A DNA stretch of 64,000 nucleotides from Castanea sativa (lineage: Eukaryota > Streptophyta > Magnoliopsida > Fagales > Fagaceae), in contig NC_134017.1 in assembly GCF_040712315.1 (NCBI RefSeq), positions 22,858,322-22,922,321 on the forward strand. Direction: 5' to 3'. The first letter of the stretch is position 1, and every line of letters starts with the position of its first letter. Both the position numbers and the translations under genes were made by a program. This document shows positions 33,913-44,505 of this stretch, one piece after another. The notes under the pieces are model-generated. The model was given only the letters and a program-made list of their open reading frames with translations, had not been told where the DNA came from and did not search any database.

Positions 33913-36489
33913 GTAAATTCTCTCTCTCCCTCTCTCCCTTGAATGTTATATTGTGCCATAGTTTATCATGATTAACTATGCTGATAAAATCTTATCTGCA
34001 ACTTTAGAGAAGAGAGAAGTTATTTAACTGATCATTGCTTATGTATTTATGTTTTTGTATGTTTGTTTTATTTTAATTTATTGGAGTATCTATGCTTTTG
34101 TTGATTTTTCTGGGCTTACTGCACCAATGGCATTTGTTTGGACAACCTGACTTTTACCTCAATGTATGTTACAAATAACAAATAAAAGGACTTCTAATGC
34201 AGGTAACAAAATTATTTTTCATATTAGATATTATAGGATTTAAAAACTATGGAGTTCACTTCATGCTAATTGCTCTTTATCAATGGGCCAAGACGTCAAT
34301 GGGTTTCTCAAATACTTTACATGTTGAGCTATTTGAAAATCCCAGGTAGGAAAGTGGAAACAATTAAATCAAACAGAAAATGTACTCAATGATTACCAAG
34401 ACTAGATGATTACTAAAAGGGTGGGGGGGAATCTGAAGGGTGATGATGGTAAGGTCAAACAGGTACTCAGGAATTAGAGCATGAAATTAAGAAATTAGTG
34501 AAGTTGATGGTGATTGAGGACATTGAATTGGCCAAGATGGAGAAGGTGCTTGTAGATATTGGTTATGTGGATGTTTGGCAACAACCTTGATTATGCTTGA
34601 AACTTAGTTCAAAGTGGCTTACATTTTTTTTTTTTTTTTTTCTGTTGATAAAACACAATTTCATTCCTTAAACAACAAAAACTGCAGCGTCCTTCCTCGA
34701 TTGCTCTGAAACAATAGGAGGAAGGGAGTGCATATTACTGAGAAGAAAAATCTTCTTTTTTTTTTTTTTTTTTAAATTATATTTAATGGGAAGTTGGGAA
34801 CTGTAAAAATAGAAACTATTATAGATGCATTTGGAATGCTGTTTCAGTTTTTCATGTATTAAATTTTTAATCGTGGCTGGTATTTTTTTTAGATTAAAGA
34901 GTCTGGTTCTCCCTCTTTTGGGATTAGTGAAAGATAAAAGACGTGATTATTTACCTGTACTTGGCAACCAACTCTCTAATTGTTCAAACTTGATTATAGA
35001 TATATAGCTGTACTTGTGATCTGATTAGTGTTCCTTTGGATTTCATGACTGGTAATATGGAGGGCACGTTGAACTGGGGTTTCCTTTGGGAATTTAGATT
35101 GTCCTCACTTTTCCAAAGTAGTGTTGATTTCTTTTTGCTGATATTACATTTTGTGGGTTTTCACTGTTTTAGAATTATCTAAAGACGAAATTAGTGATAT
35201 TTTGGGTTTGTGAACTTGCAAAAATGATTCCGCTTACAAGGTAGGCCTTGCTCCTTCAATGATTAACTTCTTTTTATTTGTGTTCTCACTCAAAGACTTT
35301 CTTTGTTGCAACAGATTGAAGATGGAACAAATGAACCTTCGGAGCCTGCAGCACCTGATGTCATTTTCTTCACTCTATTTTTCCTTTCCTTAAAATGTAT
35401 AAACTATGAAGAATTTTCAACATGGTACGGTACTATGGCGATTTCATGCTTGCGTGATTTAGTGCGAGGTTTAATATAGTTATAGGTGGACTTCTGAAGT
35501 GAAAAGTGTAGATTTCACCTAGGATACTGACATCATGGATTGTTTTTATTTGTGAATTCTTTGTATCTTCTTTTTTACTCTTTTTTTTTTTTTCTCCTAT
35601 ATTCAGTGCGTCCCGCTTTCACATAATTTATACTTTATGACGAAATAACAGAGCCTAAATTTTTGTGAGTTTAATCCTCATTTCCTAACTTAAAATAAAT
35701 CATAAAATGGTTAAACCTTGAACCAAGTAATTCAAGGATGTTCTGTTGGATCAAAGAAAAAAGGACTTATATACCATTGACTATGAAGTTGAAGTGAATT
35801 GTGTGCATAATACTTGACTTTTATTGGTCATAGTGGTGTGTGGAGTCTAATTTTTATGTAGTTCCCCAAAAGCTTTTGTATTCAAGTCCGGAACATAAGT
35901 GTACTGTGTATGAGTCGAGCACATTTCAACAGTCGCACATTTGAAATAGTTTTTCCTTTCACTGTGCAAGTCCTATCAAATGTATTTTCTTCCAAACATT
36001 TTTGTAAAGAATGATTCACATCAAATAAAATTTATTATAATGGTTTCATATTTGTCTGAACAAGGATTACTTCTCTATATATTGAATTGTCTGTGAAACT
36101 GTATAAGGGATTGCTATTATGTCGGTAGACTTATGAGTGGTGTACAAATAATTGAAATGATTTATGCTTAGGCTATGACATATGCTAACAAACCCCCCAT
36201 CCTCTCTCAAACTCAAGGTGGAGGATGATAGACTTGTGTTTGGAAACTATATTATGAAAGTGTTATGAGGCATGTGAATTGGTAAAGATGTTTGCAAGTT
36301 GATCTTGGGAAGCAATAAATATCAGTAAGAAAATGCGGGAAAAAGAGAGATTTTAAAAAGAGTGTTAAAGTATACTTATACTTTGAAAAAATATGAAAAA
36401 GAGAGAAAAGATAGGAAAAAATGAGATTTTAAAAAGCTACACATAAAAACTAAAAGCTAAAAGCAGAAGTAAATGCCAAACAGACTCTT
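33913..36489. other. 3' flank of paralogue B
   Basis: No gene seen. It follows the order of the A flank (2060-4800) but without the CACTA-like fragment and with a stretch at 34490-34700 that A lacks. Poly-T runs lie at 34626-34642 and 34756-34773. Confidence 0.6.
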
Positions 36490-36505
36490 AACCCTGGAGG
36501 AGTTT

Positions 36506-36660
36506 TTTGAGAGGGTTTCAACATATAACATCCGCTCCTGATGATATCTCTTTATTATCAGACCAAGACACCAATTAATTTTTGGTGTAGGCAGGAATTG
36601 AATTCCAAATCTCTTATATAACCATCAGAGACTTTACCAGTTGAGCTAACTAGAACCCAC
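36506..36660 (-). mobile_element. tRNA-derived SINE
   Basis: On the minus strand it reads GTTAGCTCAACTGGTAAAG (A-box-like), then GGAATTCAATTCC (degenerate B box), then CACCAAAAATTAATTGGTG and a tRNA-unrelated tail. It is flanked by a duplication of about 16 bp, AACCCTGGAGGAGTTT (36490-36505) and AACCTTTGAGGAGTTT (36661-36676). The A flank has no insert at the matching place. Confidence 0.75.
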
Positions 36661-36676
36661 AACCTTTGAGGAGTTT

Positions 36677-38870
36677 GAATCAATATTATAATAGTCACAA
36701 TATTTAACCGCAGTACTAGAATGTGCTCATTTAGATTTTGCCAAAAATATTGCTTACAAAAATTGTCAATTTAAATGTGCACATTCTACAAAATACAAAG
36801 AACCTAAACACCATGTTCTTCGCTTTGCAGGAAAGTTGCCTTATTCTTATAACAACTTATTTACATAAATCATGCTTTGAGTAGCTTAAATGATATGGCA
36901 CTAAAATTGAAATTCATATCAAAGACCTTGACCTTCATGTCAAAGCAATAAACTAAGCATAATTTTAGATGATATAAAAATTGCAAAGCAAAAAATAAAA
37001 TTGGATCTTTATTGTAAATGCATGAAGTCACAGAAATGTGTGGTGTTACTTTATAAAGGGATGGAGTTACATTCTCCAATGCATGGCATTGCATTCTTAA
37101 GAATTTCACCCATCCGACTTTCAACCCATTTAAATAAGTGGTCTAATTATGTGTGAAAATAGAAATATTTAAAACCAACAATATCGTGCGCTGACGACCT
37201 AAAAATTTTATTTTATACTATTTCATCTCTAGATTTCTTTATCTTATCTGGCTATTTCTTTTATTTTATAACATTTTTCATACACTATAAAAATATAGAT
37301 TTAATTACAAATTACAGTCTTTAGCTTTGTTCGAAATTCAATTTCCTCCTATAATTTTGATTTTGTTTATTTCATTCTTTTAACTTTGATCTGTATTCAA
37401 TGTAATACTTCTCTCCAACTCCATTAGATGTGGAAAAGTCTCTTCTACACTATAATCTTCATCACTCTCTTATATAGAAAAAGTGGTACAATATTTTGGG
37501 TGCATTACATTATATTTCTTAATTAAATCAAATCACCTAATTATATTGAATCTAATTATCCTTAGAAAAGATAACATTATTTGTTTTTAATCAGTCAACA
37601 CAACCAATTGTTTTAATTTAATCGGGAACCTAATAAATGGGCTCTACGGTTATACTTAAGTTTTAAACCCCCCGACCCCTTCCCAAAAAAAAAAAAAAAT
37701 CATCATTTTAGATTGAAACCAACCCAAAATTGCATTCCAGATCAAACTTGAAGGGAACCAATTTATAACCCAAATTTTATGGCTTAGTTTTAAGCTAACT
37801 AGTGAAAGTAAGTCTAATTGTTCAAGTTATTAACCAATTGACATAAGCATGGATAGATAATCATAAACAAAATCCCAAACACAAAAAAAAAAAAAAAAAA
37901 AAAAAGGTACCTTTAAGAATATCGAAGTATTTACGGAGAGAAAAAAAAAAACCTGGGAATTGGTCAAAAAAACTCTCTGGGGCCTCTGGCACATAGCGAT
38001 ACATATCACTTACAAAAGCCTCCAAGTCATGACAATGTACTTGAGCTTTGGGGTCTTACTAGTAACCGATTCATTGAATACTTTCTTCATGATGGTCTTC
38101 GGATTTGCAATTTTGAGCCTCCAATTGCAAAACCAAGTCTCCTTGGAAATTTTGGGATTGCTCCAATGATTCCCTAACACCAAGCAATACTAAGAACTCA
38201 AAAAATTTCAATGTGTATGATGGTATAAATTTCCCTCTCATAGGATTTGGCAATTTAAGAGGGGGAAGATAGAAAGATCGAATAATGGGTTTTTACACTA
38301 GGGTTTTAGGACTCTCTTTAAGTCTGTAATATGAAAATTGGGTCTAGAAAATTTATGGGAAATGAAACTTATAAAGAGTGATTGAGGGCTGGTACTATAG
38401 AGAAAATAGTAACTAAATTTTCTTCTAGGTTCTCACATTTTTGCTCAAGCCAATAACCTAAAAGTGATAGGCGAAATTGCTACCTCAACTGTTTTAGAAA
38501 ATGAATTTGCCAAACAAATTCACATGACCCTCCAAGTTCAATCTCATATTCTCATGTGAATTCCTTTAGCTTGTAATTTCGACTTTCAGCGTCTAACCTC
38601 TTCAACCTATTACAAAATTAAAACCACAACATTACATTAATTACAACGTCAAATTATATACATCCAAAATTGTCATGGAATTTGCCAATAATATAAAGAT
38701 CCTAAAAAAAACCTTTAACCAATGCTCAAATTAAATGGGAACAACCTACCCAAACCCCACTCCTTCCCAAATCCACATAGGCTGGATCCACATAGTTGTA
38801 ATGGGCACTGCCATGACTATTCGCATCTTCTCCACTTGTTATACCACTATCTATGCTCGCACTCCTGCCT

Positions 38871-38964
<94 letters not shown>

Positions 38965-39296
38965 GCACCCTTCTTGTCTCTTGAGGCGTTGGTAAGGCTG
39001 AGTAGAGGTTGGTGTCGCAAGTTTTAGAGATACAGATAATATTTCACTCTATGATAATAGGAGTTGCCATGGGAATGTCTTGAAAATTTAGTGTACCGCG
39101 TTATGATGGATTGCGCGTGTGATGGTAGGTGAAAATGTCAGTGAAATTTTATTGTAGCAGTAAAAAAACTCATAATAAATGTACATTTACAAGTAGCATA
39201 ATTATTAAATTTCATAATTAGAAAAAAAAATGAAAAAGGAAAAAAAATTATATTTATGTTTAATTTGTTTGTGGATTGCTTAGGTTATTGATTATT
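36677..39296. other. B flank between the SINE and the gypsy element
   Basis: No gene seen; colinear with 4835-5122, 13278-13396 and 14778-16750 on the A side. It contains the empty sites of both copia insertions (about 36945 and about 37165). Confidence 0.65.
38873..38960. repeat. CT microsatellite, B side, 44 units
   Basis: 88 bp of uninterrupted CT, against 34 bp at the equivalent A position. Confidence 0.95.
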
Positions 39297-39301
39297 AATA
39301 A

Positions 39302-40093
39302 TGTAAGGACACAATTCAAATTCTCAAACTAGGACTGGAAGGAATTTGGGCTTGAAAGGCCTTTTTTACAATAAAATTTGTAGAGGATGGGTTTACAATC
39401 TAGATTTCGAGGATGATTTAGATGACAAGGAAAAGAACGGGCTTTGGGCCCAATGGCACAAAATAAAGAACTGTTTACAAGAGTAAGATTGAAAGTTCCT
39501 CTTCGGACACAATCCGAGAATAATTTATAATAGGGTTTCCTAAAGTTTGGATACAATCATATACTATTGGCCCTTTTTCTTCCTGAAAAAGTCTCCCCCT
39601 TCTTCGTATGTCTTCCCTTTTATTTATACTTCTTTCCTTCTCTTCATCATCTTCCACCTCATGGTTGCAATCCTAATTCCGGATACTTGTCCCATCCATT
39701 CTTCCCTAAAGCCCGCTGGGGTTAGGGACCAAGTTCCAAGCTCCATGCTCAGGTCCCATCCTTCCATCTATGCAGTCAGCGTATCAATTACAGAGCTTTT
39801 AATGTATGGGCGGTGGTAGCAGCTTTACTTTAGATATTCCACCGCTCTTTCTATTGTCCTCCACGTGTACTGTGTATTCCCGTAGTCGTAGGATTCTTTA
39901 TAACATAACCCGGGGACACTAAACTTCTCTTCCTATGTCATCGGCTTAACAATCCGAAGACAAATCTACTCCTCGGACGTAATTGGACATTTAGATACTC
40001 CAAGATCATTTTGATGTCTTCGGATTTGGGTTTCTAGCCCAAAAGACTTCGTTGGGCCATCCTTGATAAATTACTGGGCCCAATGCCCCTACA
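39302..40093 (-). repeat. 3' LTR of the gypsy element
   Basis: In plus-strand reading, TGTAAGGAC to CCCCTACA. ORFs of 60-90 codons inside recur in the other LTR only because the LTRs are copies. Just inside, 40094-40105 on the minus strand is GAGGGGCTAT, a possible polypurine tract. Confidence 0.95.
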
Positions 40094-40373
40094 ATAGCCC
40101 CTCGAGATTCTTTATTTCTTCACCTCGGGAGGAAAATAGGATCTCGACTTAAAACACCTTTTTATCCTGCAGAATTTTGGCAATATTGCTAATGGGGAAA
40201 TAACTTTTGAATTGCCCATCGCGTGTTCCCGATGCTTCGGTATGCGAAACGCCCCCGAATTAATTATTGGCGCCTCTATGTCTCCCACGTTTCAATGATG
40301 TGACACATATCCAACGGTTGAGAGCGATTCCTGTGTTGAGGTGGGAATTCGCCCGCTTCAAAACTCCTTCTGA

Positions 40374-40381
40374 TATATAAG
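40374..40381 (+). promoter_or_regulatory. TATA box upstream of the opposite-strand ORF
   Basis: TATATAAG, 278 bp before the ATG at 40659, followed by a pyrimidine-rich leader. It lies outside the LTR and points towards the opposite-strand ORF, so that ORF may have its own promoter. Confidence 0.45.
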
Positions 40382-40658
40382 TACTAACTTCCTTCAAAAT
40401 TCTTCACACTACAGTAATTTTATAACGTACCTGCCACACTTGCCATCGTCCCGTACCTTCTCTTTTTATCAAATACCCTGTCCGAGTTGACCGTGCCTTC
40501 TTCTTTTTTAAAGTAAGTTCTTCAATACTCTCTCCCCTCCTTATCAGCTCTTTGTTTCCTTTGTTTCTTTCCCTCCCCATCTTTTTCTTTTTTTTCTCTG
40601 TATCTTTCATCCTCGGCGTAGTTCTTTTTAGTTTTCTTCACACCCCCCATTTTCAAAG

Positions 40659-43307
40659 ATGGGTAGATTTGCGTCCCTGGTGGATTCAAACGAAAAAATA
40701 GAGCAGTTCAAGGTTAAGTACAAAATCCCCTCGGACATATCTATTAGGTACTGTAACGAGGAGGAATATTATGTAAAAAGAAAAACAGGGGAAGTTGTAA
40801 TTCCGATGATTGCGTTCATCGAAGGGGGAATGAAAATCCCCATGGGAACCGTGACTAGGGACTATCTTAGGGCTTTTAGATTAGCTCCCACCCAGTGCGC
40901 CCCAAATGTCTTTAGGATCCTAGGTTCCGTAGATGCTTTAAATGAGAAGATGGACCTAGGGCTCACTCACCACGATGTGAACTGGGTTTATAACCTCCAT
41001 TACCTAAGCAAAAAAGACGAATATTACCTAAAATCTAGATACCCAGAAGTTAGGCTAATTCGATGTCCGCTCGAATCTAATAAGAGGCCTAAAAAACGAC
41101 TTTACGATCGTATCAGGAAATTGGCACGACGGCCTCCCCTGTCCGACAAGGGAAGGGACTCCAGGTGAAGTTTTTTGGCTTCTATATAGAACCCTTAAAA
41201 CCATTATACTATTATATACATACTATTATTTTTTGTCTTTTTACTTATTCTTACCCTCCTCTATTTGGATAACTGCGGATCCACGCGGCGGATCGTCACC
41301 CTAATACGAGTCGATTTCGGACGGTTGGATAGGATCCTTCAAGCTGAGGTATTCGTGCATACAGACGGCCAACTCCGAGCGGCTCATCTGATCCTCGGCT
41401 ACAATCCGATATCAAAAGCCTTTCAAGCGCCGAAGTGCATGATCAAAGCCCACGACCCTCGCCTTCCTCGGATTAGCATTGCCGTTGAAGGTTTTCTGCT
41501 ACCGGAGGGGACTCCTATTCCTCAAGGCACTTTGGTCACCCAACCAATTCAACCATAACAACTTGTTCCAGTTGGGATTCCCATAGTCCCTTTCCCCACA
41601 CAATCAGTCCCTGGTGAAGCTGCGTCTTCCCATACTACCGTAAAGGAAGAAGAAGAAGTAGTTGAGGTACCTGATTCCGAGGACGAGTTTGAAGTTTTTA
41701 ATCAACCTCACTCTCCTGAAGATTCAATTCCCATCCTCGGCACCTCCACACAAGTCTCGCAGGCTACTACTCAAGAACCTGACAATATGGGCATTCAACG
41801 TAAAATTAAGCCCAGCCTAAAAGATGTCCTTGAGGGCGCTGACAAAGGCCTTAGAGCCCAAGAACCTCCTAAAGAGGTGCGCCCTCGGACTCAAGAAAAG
41901 GGTGCTGACAAAGGCCCTAAAACTAGGCTCCCTCCTCCTCCCCCTCCTTCCCAAACCCAACGCACCAACACAGCTGACCTTAAAAGGAAAAGGGATCAGT
42001 CAAAAGGAAAAGAAGTGGTGGAGGCAGGGAAGGGCTCTCTTCCCAAGGAGCCCGAGATTGAAAGGGGTAGTAAGCAGGCCCGGGCCGTGCAGACCAGGTC
42101 GGAAAAGAGGATCGAACAACAGATGGCCGTGTGCGCCCCTTTGTGGCTTCCTGACATGTCCATGGATGACCAGGCTATCACCGTGGATGCGTCCATCAGA
42201 AACTCCGATGAGGGGACAGCTGCATGCATCGCAAACGCATTGGAGCAGGCGCTTTTGCTCCCTGAGGACATGGGTGAACTTAGAAGGAAAAGGGACCATA
42301 ACGTTTTTATGATTTTGAAGAAGGAGCTTGCAATGGTAAGTTTTTTTCTCTAAACTCTTGCTATATTTTGTTGTTTTTTACATGTATGTATAAGTCTTGT
42401 ATTTTCGTTCACAGGGCGTTCAATCTGCCCATAGGGCAGAAGAGATTGCCATCAACTCCTATAAATCCCTAAAGGCCGAGGAGTCAAGGCGTGAAACCGC
42501 CCAGAAGATTTCGGACCTTCAGAAGAAGAAGTTGCAGGAGGTCTCGGCCAAGTTGGTTAAGGCAGAGAGTGAGAAGGCAGGTTTAGAGGCTGACTTAAAA
42601 ACGACAACTAAACAGGCCGAGGACCAGAGATTAATGCTTCGCCAAGCCGACGATAACCTCTCTGCAGCACGGAGGCTAATTGAGGACCTCAAGAAAGACC
42701 TGATCGAGTCTTAGAGGATCAAAGAGGAGGCCATTAAAGGCAAAGAGGAAGCCCTTGAGGAGAAGGAAAGAGCTGAAAAAGCAAAAGAAGAGGCCGAGAT
42801 CTCAAGGGACCGAGCTGAACAGGAAGGTTACGATATAGGTGTGAAGGAGATAACAGAAACCTTCAAGGCTCAGGTTCCCGAGGTGTGTAGGCACTACTGC
42901 CTCCAAGTGTGGAATGAGGCACTTTCCCAAGCTGGGGTTGAAGCCTCTTCCACTCTTTGGAAAGCAGAAAATGTCTACTATCCTCCTGCAATTCGAGCTT
43001 CTACCATTCACGAAACCGCCGAAGCGCCAGGGGATCATCGAGGATAAGGGAGGTGATTTGGGCTGAAGACTTAGCTCTTCCCGAAGATGCTCTTAAACAA
43101 GTTGATCCAGCACAAGAAAAGGCACTAGAAGACGTACAGCCCTCAAGTGACCTACAGGAATCTTCAAAAGATGAGCTGGGTGATCAAGCTAATCCAATAA
43201 CTTTGATGGATGATCCCAAAGGCAAAGGAATTGCTGTTGAGTCCTCGGTTCAGCTTCCATCTCCTCAAGACCCCAAAGGCCCTCTGAAGATTAAGCTGAA
43301 ACAGTGA
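40659..43307 (+). pseudogene. Opposite-strand gene of the Tat element (gypsy-type transposon protein domain plus coiled coil)
   Basis: Starts MGRFASLVDSNEKIEQF. Exon 1 (40659-41164) resembles the plant putative gypsy-type transposon domain (segments KIPMGTVTRDYLRAFRLAP, then QCAPNVFRILG), by family memory. It ends at a perfect CAG/GTGAAG donor. The frame resumes at 41279, and phase fits if TGCGG at 41274-41278 was once a TGCAG acceptor. Exon 2 (to 42335) is Pro- and charge-rich and has TAA at 41556. Intron 2 is 42336-42414 (ATG/GTAAGT to TTCACAG). Exon 3 is coiled-coil (DLQKKKLQEVSAKLVKAESE), with TAG at 42712 and a frameshift near 43000-43047, ending KIKLKQ at 43307. The function of such antisense ORFs is not known. 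This copy looks dead. Confidence 0.65.
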
Positions 43308-43698
43308 TTGCTTCTCCATAGTTTTTGCTTGTTGCCTTTCTCTTTTTTTTTTTTTTTTTATTTCTAAGTGTAATTTTTAAGTGTAATTGCAAAAGTACTA
43401 TTGGAATCTAATATAAGCACGAATGTTGTTTTCCTTGTTAGATGGTTCTCACTTTTTGCTTTGTTTTGATCATATCACTCCAAAAGTACCATCTTTTTGC
43501 TCTTTACTAAAGTTAAAGCCATAACCTGAATTGAAATTGATACTCCAGGAAGGCTTAATATGCCAGGAACTGCATTAAGTGATGCATTAAGTAATTGATT
43601 CTTCATTTTGGACTTTTAGTTGAACTATGTAAAAATAAGGCATATGGTCTTTTGACTTAGGTATGCAAAGATTTGATGTTTTGACAAAAAGAAAAGAA
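43308..43698. other. Spacer after the opposite-strand ORF
   Basis: No ORF. A poly-T run lies at 43344-43359. The last part (from about 43640) is a diverged partial copy of the tandem unit that follows. Confidence 0.5.
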
Positions 43699-44458
43699 AT
43701 GTTAATTCTCCCCAAGTACATGATCCGAGGACTAGGCATAATTAAGGTTCTGTTTAACACTTGGTAAAGAATATCAATTTAGACGAGGTATGTGGTCCGG
43801 GGATCCAGGCATACCAAGCTTCAATTTGATGCTTAAATGAAACAGTTGAAATGTTAATTTTCCCAAAGTAGATGATCCGAGGACCAGACATAACTTAGAT
43901 TCTGTTTAACACTTAGTAAAGAATATCAATTTAGACGAGGTATGTGGTCCGAGGATCCAGGCATACCAAGTTTCAGTTTGATATTTAAATGAAACAGTTG
44001 AAATGTTAATTTTCCCAAAGTAGATGATCCGAGGACCAGACGTAACTTAGGTTCTGGTTAACACTTAGTAAAGAATATCAATTTAGACGAGGTATGTGGT
44101 CCGAGGATCCAGGCATACCAAGTTTCAGTTTGATACTTAGATGAAAGAGTTGAAATGTTAATTTTCTCAAAGTAGATGATCCGAGGACCAGACGTAACTT
44201 AGGTTCTGTTTAACACTTAGTAAAGAATATCAATTTAGACGAGGTATGTGGTCCGAGGATCCAGGCATACCAAGTTTCAGTTTGATACTTAGATGAAAGA
44301 GTTGAAATGTTAATTTTTCCAAAGTAGATGATCCGAGGACCAGACATAACTTACGTTCTGTTTAACACTTAGTAAAGAATATCAATTTAGACGAGGTATG
44401 TGGTCCGAGGATCCAGGCATACCAAGCTTCAGTTTGATACTTAGACGAACGAAGATAA
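43699..44458. repeat. Five tandem copies of a 152-bp unit inside the Tat element
   Basis: ATGTTAATT starts copies at 43699 and 43851, and AGACGAGGTATGTGGTCC recurs at 43781, 43933, 44085, 44237 and 44389: exactly 152 bp each time. Copies differ by a few substitutions and no indels. Each contains two GATCCGAGGA/GTCCGAGGATCC segments, a motif type also found in the LTR (CCTCGGACG). Confidence 0.92.
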
Positions 44459-44505
44459 TGAACGTAATGTAGTTTACAACAAAAAACGGCCGAAGTGCCT
44501 TTTAT

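Noticed and set aside
39329..39819. ORFs of 60-90 codons in the gypsy LTR, repeated at 49900-50390
   Set aside because: Present twice because the LTRs are copies; no domain features, and overlapping ORFs on both strands.
41824..42312. Second frame and minus-strand ORFs across the opposite-strand ORF of the Tat element
   Set aside because: The frame at 41787-42335 continues in register from 41279 and into a spliced coiled-coil exon; the others are GC-rich shadows.
43699..44458. CRISPR-like array
   Set aside because: The regular 152-bp units are repeats throughout with no unique spacers; this is a tandem repeat in a plant retrotransposon.
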